From the NCBI GenBank assembly GCA_037044905.1, contig JBAOKB010000106.1, positions 1-64,000 on the forward strand: a DNA stretch of 64,000 bases, written 5' to 3'. The position numbers were made by a program, and so were the translations under genes. The notes beneath the pieces were generated by a model. The model saw nothing but the letters and a program-made list of their open reading frames with translations, did not search any database and was not told the origin of the DNA. The first letter of the stretch is position 1. Each line of letters starts with the position of its first letter. Positions 56,185 to 64,000 of this stretch are shown piece after piece. Source of the stretch: Hortaea werneckii (Eukaryota > Ascomycota > Dothideomycetes > Mycosphaerellales > Teratosphaeriaceae).

Positions 56185-59044
56185 TCAATAGTTAAGCTCG
56201 CCGGGTCCCTCGCCCTTGTCGGCATCGAGATCCTCATAGCTTCTCAAAGACCTGCCGGCCACGGCCTCGCGGGGACCCATAGCATTGGTGCCGCCTTCCA
56301 GACCCATAGCCGGGCCACCGCGCCCAGCCATCATCATTGGCGGACCGTTCCTCATCCCCCTTCCGTCTGCGCGTGCGTAGGGCCCAGCTAACCGGCCGTA
56401 CCCGCCATTGACGCCGGAGAAGTTGTTGCGGCCCATGCTTCTCATGGGACCGACGCCGGGCACATACCCGCCTGCGCCCACGTTCGGCACGTAGGGCATC
56501 CCGACGGCACCGGCGAAGGGTTGCATGGTCCCAGTCTGAGGCATGCCGGCTCCGACGGGCATGCCGCCTTGCATTGGTCCGTAACCAGGCACGCCGCCCA
56601 TGTACTGTCCTAGCTGGAATCCTCTTGGAGTGCCGGTGGGTCCGCCGCTATTTCCAATGGGGAAGTGCCCGTTGCTGTTGGCATCGCTCCTGCTAGGGGC
56701 GATGTGCGCCGGATCAAGGACATAGGTATTGACCAGCTTGATAGTGTCGGCAATGGATGCATGGAAGTCTTCGTGACGCTTTTCGACGTGTTTGCGCCAG
56801 AAGTCGGTGCCTTTAAATAGCTTGGTACAGTCTGGTACCTTGCAGCGGTACTTGGCAGTGTCTTCTTGTTTGACGAACTAAATAGCTTGTAGTTAGCATT
56901 TGCACCTTCTTGACTGGAAGTAAAATAAGCCGTCTTACCTTGAGAAGCTCTTCTTCAACGCCCTCCTCTTCAGGAACACCTCCCAACTTCCTCAAGTTGC
57001 AGTTTTCTGGCTCCAACAATTGCAAAATCTTCTCCTCAAAAGTCTTCACCCAATTGAATGCTCGCTGTAGCTGCTGTGCATTCTTTGCGCTTGGCTTCAT
57101 CCCTGATGGCTTCCTCTCAGCTTCTGGACTGCCTTCCGCCTCCAGGTCAACCTCTTCACCCAGAGTCGCGGGCGGCTGCGTCGGATCGTTTTTAGAGGTC
57201 CCATTCTTGCGCAGAGGGAAATCTTCGCCAAGCGCCGAAGCACGTGCGACTTCCTTAGCGCTTGTCGTCAAACTGGTCCGAGGACGTCGAAGATGGCCAC
57301 CTGGACATTTGCGCTGAAGCTCATGCACAGAATCGGACTCGAAGACGCAGAAGAAGCAGAAGTTGTAGACTCGCCTCAAGTACTCAACCAAAAGATCGAG
57401 TTTCTTCTTCTTGATGAGCAATTCCTCGTCGTCCTTCTCGTCTTCGTCCTCAATCATGCCTTCCTCTTCTTCCTCCCCTTCCTCGGGAGCGTCAGTATCC
57501 ATATTGCCACCGTCGTCAGCCGTAGTGGGCTTCGCAGCTGGTGCAGGTGGCTGCAGGTGACCGGCGTCCGCAAGCTCCTGCACTCTCTGCTCAATGAACG
57601 CGACGCCAAAGTACTCGTCGCCTAGCTCATTGTCCAGCTTTCTCACCAATCGTGTTGCGAGATCCAGGTCTCGAGCAATTCTTTCGGGCGCAGAGAAAAG
57701 ATCCCACAGGGCCTTCTTCCTGGGTGCGTCTGGGGGACGGTGCACGCCACAGTGGACAGTGAAGTTGCCACGCTCTGGATCTTCGATGGTTTTTGTGTTA
57801 ATGCTTGCGAGAGCCTTTTCTGCAACAGAAAGCCCTGCGGAAGTTTCACTACTGTCCTTCATGCTCTCTTCACCGGCAGCTTGTTCGCTTCCCTCGCCAT
57901 TTCCAGCTTTGGGAGGCTCCTCCTCGTTCGCGGTGTTTTGACCGTCTGAGTCTGGATGCAACATGATCCAACCCATGCGATGGCACTTTTTGAGAGGGTT
58001 TGGATCGCTAAGGCTTAGCCACTTATACTCCCCTGCCTTGGCTTCTTCACCCGACCCAAGATGTTCTTTTGCGAACTGTTCAAACTTCTCGCGGGTCACA
58101 GTTGGGGCGATCGTCTTGATCAGCAAGGTGGGCTCCATCGATACTGGATCTTTGAGATCGCCGCCTTTACTGGGGAGTAGGTCGCCGACGCCGAGTACCT
58201 CAGCCGCGGCAGTCGTTTCGCCCTCTTCCTTCTCCAAAATCCCACCGAGGCCGTTGGACTCCGACTTGTAGATGCCTTCCAGCGTGAAATCATCAAAGAT
58301 ACCGGTCTTCAAATCCTCTTCCCATCTGGAGAACAATCCTTTACGATAATGCACAAGTTTACTCCTGAAAGGGTCTCTCACTTCGGGAACGTATCGCTCA
58401 CGGAACCAGTCCTCGCCCTTGTGGGCACGAACGAACGATTGTGCCTGCAGCCTCTGGAGGTTCTCTTTGTATTGGTCATATGCCGCTTGAATCTTGGGAC
58501 GCTCAGCCTCACGGTCTTCTCTCGTCTCCCTCTCACCCCTCACACGTGGAGGCGGCTTGCCTGTTCGAGCACGTTCTTTCTCCTCCTTGATGCGTTGTTC
58601 AGTCCGCCACCATTCGGCAAACCACGTGAAGCCGACCTGAAATTCGAGCTTCATAGGATCCGGCAGAGGGTTGACTAGAAGCTGTGGAGTCGCAGGCGGG
58701 TCTTGGCCTGGTACATAACGATCGATGGAGGGAGGTTGAGGCGATGAGCGGCGGCGCTCACGGTGGTCGTCGCGACGGTAGTAGTCGTCACGTGGCACGC
58801 GAGAGGGTTCGTACCGGTCTATTCCCGTCGGTGAGCGCGAGCGACGACGGTCGCGGTCACCGCGGCGGCGGTCTGTTGTCAAAGAGTCAGTACGGCACCG
58901 TTCAGCACGAGGCATTAGTAGCATACCTGGCGAGCGTCGCCTGTCACGGTAGGGGTCTGATGCGCGATAGTCATCTCGGTCCCGGTCCCTCGGTGGAGCG
59001 CGCGAGGGCGGGGGCGAACGCTGGTAGGAATCGTAGACGTCCAT
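56185..59044 (-). CDS. ARS2/SERRATE homologue, nuclear RNA processing factor
   Basis: Three exons: 58927-59044, 56939-58872 and 56185-56877; 914 aa from ATG 59044 (MDVYDSYQRSPP). Intron 1 (54 nt, gtatgc to acaacag) is in-frame and stop-free; its removal rejoins an Arg/Ser/Asp-rich N terminus. Intron 2 (61 nt) links EELLK to FVKQEDTAKYRCKVPDC, completing a C2H2 finger (CKVPDC...FWRKHVEKRH). The family core is clear: LLVEYLRRVYNFCFFCVFES, VHELQRKCPGGHLRRPR and FNWVKTFEEKI. The C terminus is Gly/Met/Pro-rich. ARS2 (Pir2 in fission yeast) bridges the cap-binding complex to RNA decay and silencing machinery. It may be functionally related to the GW-rich protein at 20.5 kb, but that is speculation. 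Confidence 0.92.
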
Positions 59045-59917
59045 GGCGACACTTGGTGGTGGAGGTGGTACTCGTGTTGGCGGAGATGAAGGGTGGGCAG
59101 CTGGAGACACAACAAGTCGGGCAATGGATGTCGTCTTCAAGGCGGCTCCATCCGCCGTAACGGTCGAGCACTAGGTCCAGCGGCTCGTTGCTGTTCAAGC
59201 AATGCCTTCAGGCGGAGGCGTCGGTGTTTGCCGCGTCGGAAAAGCGGAGGTGGTCTGTTTGCCGGCGGCAGCCATTGTTAGAAGGGTACAAGCAGACAAA
59301 CGTGGATAGACAAGCAGAGCAGCAGCGGTCGTGTCGGTCATCATGGGGAAGCTGAGTGGGAAGGTCGTGCAGAAGTGCGGTAAAGACAGATAGGTAGTAG
59401 TTGGATAGTAGAAGGGCAAGTGGCTCGCCAGCGGCTGAGCTGTGGAGCGAGGCCGAGTATGGGAACAAGGGTGATGTGAGGTGATGTGATGCGGACGCGA
59501 CGGTCCAGCGAAGAAGTATGAAAAGGGGACGTACGAATAATGGAATGGTATGAGCTGCTCCGGGCGACTCCCCTACAGATGTAAGGTGCGCTACGTAGAG
59601 CGAGTGGAGGCGGAAGAGTCAAGTTGGAGCTGAGCTGAGGCAGCTGTCGTGAGGAGTAGCCCGAGCCGCCGATGGCCGCCGCGGTGGAGATGTCGCCTCA
59701 ATCGCGTCGCGCTAGAGCCGTTCGGGCAGTTCGGGCAGTTCGGCCAGTGCGGCCAGGCACGTGTCTCTGGGGTAATAAAGCAGTCTTACGTGATCATGGG
59801 GGACCGGCCCATTGATGTCATGGCTAATCATTAAGTAAATATAGGTCAAATTCCAATCGATTCTGGAGACACCCAATCAATCCTCCGGCCTTGCCTGTTT
59901 GCCTGCCAGATTGCGGA
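59045..59917. other. Divergent intergenic region
   Basis: It contains presumed promoters of ARS2 (-) and the cupin gene (+). A ttcgggcag-type microrepeat occurs at about 59728-59755. No gene is recognised. Confidence 0.45.
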
Positions 59918-60269
59918 ATGAAACACACCGCCATGGCCCCGTCAAGAGCAGACGCTGAGTCGCAAGTGCGCTCGCAAGGCTTCTCACACGTCTTTACGTG
60001 GTCAGACGGGCCGTATGTCAGTCCAGTCCCAGCGTGCGGGTACGGTAATTGCTAACACTCGACCGAGTAACTCGCACTACCCACCACACTCCCACTCCGG
60101 CGTAACGACTCATCTCGTCCTAAAAGGCTCTCTCACAGCAGTCTATCCGGACGACCCCCAAGCCGAGAAGAAGACCTACTCTGTGGGCGAAACATGGGAA
60201 GTCCCCGCCAAGAAGAAGCATGAAGTTTGGGTTGGTCCGGAAGGCTGCACCTATGTGATCGGGGAGTAA
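59918..60269 (+). CDS. Small cupin-domain protein
   Basis: Exons 59918-60012 and 60068-60269; 98 aa, or 93 from the ATG at 59933 (MAPSRADAESQ). The 55-nt intron has gtatgt and gctaac and an unusual GAG acceptor; removal gives FTWSDGPNSHYPPHSHSGVT. The single cupin barrel has the metal-ligand pattern HYPPHSH and GETWEVPAKKKHEVWVG. Small fungal cupins of this type have no firm assigned activity. It lies 0.3 kb upstream of GH43 on the same strand, but each seems to have its own promoter. Confidence 0.78.
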
Positions 60270-60560
60270 AAGCTGAACCAATACCACATTGTACGATATC
60301 CTATACGATTCTATCACGAGACAAACAAAGACATGCCATGAGACTGTGCCGCCTGTCCGGTGTATATTTCCCAAAGCCGAATCATTTAGCCTGAATCCAT
60401 ATACCCCATGCCCAGACCAATGCCCAGGCCAGCGCCTATCCAGCCTGATATACGCAGCCATGGCATGACTATATATCCAAGGTCGTTTTGCACGGTAAGG
60501 ATGAACTGACGTCCTCATCACAACCAACACAGTGACCAAACAAAGGATTACTCGTTCACC

Positions 60561-61538
60561 ATGGCTGACCCGAAGCCGCTCGTGTCTCACATCTTTGCCG
60601 CTGACCCAAGCGCCCATGTCTTCAACGGCAAGGTCTACGTGTACCCGTCACACGACCGGGAGACGGATATCGAAGACAACGACAATGGTGACCAGTACGA
60701 CATGGTAGATTACCACATCCTATCCATGGACTCCATCGGCGGGCCTGTTACCGACCATGGCATCGCGCTCAAAGTCGAGGATGTTCCATGGGTAGACAAG
60801 CAGATGTGGGCGCCTGATGCCGCGGAGAAGGATGGAAAGTACTACCTCTACTTCCCTGCCCGAGACAAGCAGGGCATCTTCCGCATCGGCGTGGCCGTAG
60901 GCGAGAAGCCCGAAGGCCCCTTCAAGCCTGACCCGGAGCCTATCCCTGGCAGCTACTCGATCGACCCAGCCAGTTTTGTGGACGACGACGGCCAGGCCTA
61001 CCTGTACTTCGGCGGGATCTGGGGCGGACAGCTTCAGTGCTGGCGCACCGGGAAATTCGTCCGAGAGGCGTTCGAATCGCAAGAGGCGAGTGGCGATGAG
61101 CCCGCGCTGTTCCCTCGCGTCGCCAAGCTCAAAGACAACATGCGCGAGTTCACGTCCGAAGGCGTGCAAGAACTAGTCATTAATGACGAGGACGGCAAAC
61201 CTATACATTCGTCGAAGCACGACCGTCGTTTCTTCGAAGCTGCTTGGATGCACAAGTACAATGGCCGTTACTACTTCTCTTACTCCACCGGTGATACACA
61301 CTACCTCTGCCACGCGATTGGCGACTCGCCTCTCGGCCCCTTCACCTACGCCGGCAGGATCCTCGAGCCGGTCGAAGGGTGGACGACTCACCATTCGATC
61401 TGCGAGTTCCAAGGGCGATGGTGGCTGTTCTACCACGACACGAGTCTATCAGGGAAGAACCATCTCCGATCGACCAAGGTGCGGGAGCTAGTCTATGACT
61501 GTCAGGGGAAATTGAAGCTGGCGCAGGCCCAAGCTTGA
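60561..61538 (+). CDS. GH43-family glycoside hydrolase, no signal peptide
   Basis: A single 325-aa frame starting MADPKPLVSHIFAADPSAHV. It has the five-bladed propeller features of GH43: general base Asp15 (AADPSAHVF), the pKa-modulating Asp135 (YSIDPASFVDDDG) and the acid Glu226 (FFEAAWMHKYNG). Other landmarks are MWAPDAAEKDGKYYLYF and GWTTHHSICEF. Family activities include beta-xylosidase and alpha-L-arabinofuranosidase. There is no signal peptide, so it probably acts inside the cell on imported oligosaccharides. Confidence 0.92.
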   Translation: MADPKPLVSHIFAADPSAHVFNGKVYVYPSHDRETDIEDNDNGDQYDMVDYHILSMDSIGGPVTDHGIALKVEDVPWVDKQMWAPDAAEKDGKYYLYFPARDKQGIFRIGVAVGEKPEGPFKPDPEPIPGSYSIDPASFVDDDGQAYLYFGGIWGGQLQCWRTGKFVREAFESQEASGDEPALFPRVAKLKDNMREFTSEGVQELVINDEDGKPIHSSKHDRRFFEAAWMHKYNGRYYFSYSTGDTHYLCHAIGDSPLGPFTYAGRILEPVEGWTTHHSICEFQGRWWLFYHDTSLSGKNHLRSTKVRELVYDCQGKLKLAQAQA

Positions 61539-61566
61539 AATGGGGTTGCTACTTTTGAAGGGGGTT

Positions 61567-62451
61567 CTAGCAAGCCCATCCACCATCTACGCTATAAGTA
61601 GCACCAGACACAAAAGTAGACTCGTCGCTCAATAGCCACGCAATCAGATTCCCACATTCCTCCGAAGTTCCCAGCCGATTTATCGGCGTAGGCGTATAGC
61701 TCGGATCCACCCCCTCAAGCGCATTGCGCTTGTGCATCAAAGGCGTCTCGATCGATCCCCTAGTTCCAAATTAGCATATCGTCCAGCGACTCCCATTTGC
61801 TTAAGGAGATCAACGAACGGCGTAATAGCATTAACCCGAATCCCCCTCTCCCCTTCCTCCTTCGCCGCACTCTTCACCAGTCCCAGAATCCCGTGCTTGC
61901 TCGCCGCATACGCAGCATGCTTCGCGAACCCGAGCGTCCCTTGGACGGAACTCACGCAGACTACGCTCCCGGGACCCTTCATCGCCTGTAGTTCAGCACG
62001 CATACAGTACATCATGCCCGTCAGGTTCACCCCCATAATAAGATCCCACTGGTCATCCTCCAGCTCGGAAAGCTTGCGCGTGCCGTGATGTTTGCCAATC
62101 ACGCCGGCGCAGTTCGCCGCGCCATCGAGCTTGCCGAATTTCTCGAGAATGGACTTCGTCCAGGCTTTGACGGCCGAGTTGTCGGAGACGTCCAGTTTCG
62201 TGACCTGTACGCGCTCGGATGCCGAGCTGAGGAGCTGCGCGGCGTTGTCCAGCGCCGCTTGGTCAATGTCTGCGATCGCTACGCTGGCGCCGCGGGCGTG
62301 CAGGATTTGCGCAGTAGCGAGGCCTATGCCGGATGCGCCGCCGGTGAGTGCGATGACCTATAGGAAAGTGAGTTTTAGTCGCAGTTCCTTGACCTTGGGG
62401 TTTTGAAGTTGGAGACAATACCTTCCCTTCGAAGTCATTATCTCGTCCCAT
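61567..62451 (-). CDS. Short-chain dehydrogenase/reductase (classical SDR)
   Basis: Exons 62422-62451, 61819-62357 and 61567-61759; 253 aa, the normal classical-SDR length. Intron 1 (64 nt, gtattg to ctatag) joins MGRDNDFEGK to VIALTGGASGIG, the NAD(P)-binding motif. Intron 2 (59 nt, weak donor gttcgt, branch gctaat, ctag) gives RVNAITPGSIETPLMHK and the expected ending SGATYSVDGGWAC. Catalytic residues are Ser146, Tyr160 and Lys164 (YAASK). NCAG stands in place of NNAG. An Asp after the second strand (IADID) suggests NAD(H) preference. It converges on GH43, with its stop 26 nt from the GH43 stop. Confidence 0.92.
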
Positions 62452-63872
62452 ATTGGGGGCTAAACCTATATTGCTCAATAAAATAAATTCGAGATACGCA
62501 AGTCTGCTGAATGCGGTGACACTCGAACGCTGGCGAGGCTCGTGTCGTGTGTTGCAAAAGACGCTTGGCCATTTCGGTCGGCATTTGGCCGAAGATGACC
62601 TCGTGATAGTTAAACCGACCAACGTTCGAGCGTCGGGTGGAGTAGGTGAAGTGGAGGGAGAATTGCCCCGGCCTGCCCCGGACGCGGCTAAAGTTGTTGC
62701 GGCACAGGTGCTTGGTCCGTGTTCAAAGTCAATTCGGCAGGACTTCACCTGTGGCCTTTCTACCAAATACCTAGGTACAGTAGTACACTTGCTCTGCAGT
62801 GTGCTAAATGAGAACATGAAATGTCTTATTGATTGGAGCTTTCCCAGATTCCTTTCTCACACTTCGACGCTGCGATGCAACAGCATCGCCAGGTTTCCAG
62901 GAGGATTGCGTTGAATAGCATGATCTATCCAATCTTACGCTGGCACGAGTACAGACGGGTTGTGGCGGCCTTGCCGCCGGATGAACGTGTTCTCAGCCTT
63001 CAAAAAGCAGATAGCGAACAGCAAAGAGTATACTACCACATCTCTGAAGCTGAGCCTTCCTAATATACCGTATTAGGCGATGGATTGCTACAAAGGATGC
63101 TGTACCAGGCCATAGAAATTAATCTCACGAAGCTCGCATTTGCTGATCTAGGTCGTAATGGCTCGTGACCCCTTTCGTACACCGACATTCTCCTTCCAAG
63201 AAACCAGTGAGGGCCAGCGTCGTCAAGTAAGGACCGGCGCTCTTCTCACGGTGTATCGGACCTGTCGACGCCAGCATTCCGCGGCAACCAGCCCGTCGAC
63301 ATCTCTACACATGGCGAGCTCCAGCCCGAGCGGCCGATGTTTACCAAGCCTCGTATCCCTGCTGTACATCTTCGCTACCGAGTCTATATTCGGCATGTAT
63401 TAGCAAGAACAAGCTGCAGGTCTGGGTAGCTGTCGCGGCTTGGACGACCATGAGCTCAGCAGAGCCGCACCGGGCCGTCTTACATGCGCAGCCAATTCAC
63501 ATCAAATCAAGACTTCCTGCCTTACGCTTACCATATGGGAAAGCTAGTAGAGGGCATAGCCCTTGGCTTAGTCTATAGACTATGGTATTTTGAGACAAGC
63601 TTTTAAATCCCCTCGCTACGGCCGAACCAGCCACGAGCAAGTATTGGCCCCCTTACTTCTTTTCTGTCGCATCAGCCCATACGACATCGCTAAAGCGTTC
63701 GAATGTAGTAATAGAGAGACAAGACTCGATGAAGTCGCCGATGAATAGCTGACGTGACTTTGGTTCATCGCCGACTTGATGTGGGAGGTAGTTATATAAG
63801 TCATACCGGATCCTCCCTGTGTTCCTGTTGTATTATCCCGTCGATCGCTGCAATCCACTTACCTCGCGGAAA
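62452..63872. other. Intergenic, possible gene fragment near 63158-63402
   Basis: It is mostly featureless. Around 63158-63402 several frames are open and one encodes a Pro-rich stretch (ERPMFTKPRIPAVHLR), but no gene can be modelled. The right end carries the promoter of the peroxidase-like gene. Confidence 0.4.
63793..63799 (+). promoter_or_regulatory. TATA box of the edge gene
   Basis: TATATAA lies 80 nt upstream of the ATG at 63873, a suitable spacing for a strong secreted-protein promoter. Confidence 0.5.
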
Positions 63873-64000
63873 CATGGTTCAAATTACTTCATGCTTCTTG
63901 ACACTTTCATTGCTTTTCTCTTACACCCAGGCAGCGAATGACACCTTATCAAGCTGCCCGCAAGTATGGTCGAGCATAGCGTCAGATCTCAAGCGGAATT
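63873..64000 (+). CDS. 5' end of a secreted class II peroxidase-like gene
   Basis: Only 42 codons lie in the window. MVQITSCFLTLSLLFSYTQA is a clear signal peptide, followed by ANDTLSSCPQVWSSIASDLK. The CP-x-VW-x-x-I-x-x-DL pattern starts the mature region of fungal haem peroxidases of the plant-type superfamily, ahead of the distal Arg/His helix. The call rests on this short stretch, so it is provisional. Confidence 0.5.

Noticed and set aside
62453..62914. 153-codon open frame (+) upstream of the SDR
   Set aside because: It covers the SDR promoter region; no recognisable features.
63158..63402. Possible gene fragment
   Set aside because: One frame is Pro-rich and slightly protein-like but no start, splice sites or family could be established.
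1..64000. CRISPR arrays, rRNA and tRNA genes
   Set aside because: No regularly spaced repeats were seen, and no sequence folded convincingly as tRNA or matched rRNA; a eukaryotic nuclear contig is not expected to carry CRISPR.

Overview
The window looks like a contig from a filamentous ascomycete (Pezizomycotina), plausibly a dothideomycete. The evidence is gene style: introns of about 50-65 nt with GTANGT-like donors and CTRAY branch points, a CFEM/Pth11-type receptor, a Crh-type GPI cell-wall enzyme, a HapB CCAAT-binding subunit, and a chromodomain retrotransposon with RIP-type decay (CpA to TpA on both strands). The species assignment is inference. Exon coordinates were worked out by hand from splice signals and restored protein motifs.

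Left arm (1-36 kb) is ordinary gene-rich euchromatin. In order it holds: a partial, possibly broken hypothetical gene; an isochorismatase-family hydrolase (-); the mitochondrial/peroxisomal fission dynamin DNM1 (+); a secreted PEBP protein (+); mitochondrial ribosomal protein mL54 (-); HapB (-); a 3.1 kb gene-free stretch; an orphan 572-aa protein (-); a CFEM seven-helix receptor (+); a 1187-aa GW/WG-rich protein (+); peroxisomal membrane protein 4 (+); a multi-finger C2H2 protein (-); a Crh-like GH16 transglycosylase (-); a GT8 glycosyltransferase with a Thr/Ala/Glu-rich stem (-); and an aldo-keto reductase (+).

Centre (36-51.6 kb) is a nested repeat block. An older Ty3/Gypsy chromovirus (36578-50279, + strand, TSD TAAAG) is riddled with RIP-type mutations. 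A younger copy of the same family (37638-44434, - strand, TSD ACAGT) sits inside its gag. Both copies carry an extra gene on the opposite strand to gag-pol, between the pol stop and the 3' LTR. In the young copy it is intact (38138-38647) and encodes a Zn2Cys6-type cysteine array plus a predicted coiled coil. In the old copy a RIP-damaged relative keeps the position, the architecture and an identical 26-bp overlap with pol. The two copies share R-U5, gag and pol but differ in U3 and in this antisense gene, which suggests module exchange. RIP-like decay also spreads into the host sequence on both sides and has damaged a gene at 50.4-51.6 kb. This antisense module is the strongest candidate here for an undescribed system.

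Right arm (52-64 kb) returns to normal genes: a phenol-hydroxylase-like FAD monooxygenase, a threonine aldolase, an ARS2/SERRATE homologue, a small cupin, an apparently cytosolic GH43 enzyme, an SDR oxidoreductase, and the 5' end of a secreted peroxidase-like gene cut by the window edge. No tRNA, rRNA or CRISPR could be supported.
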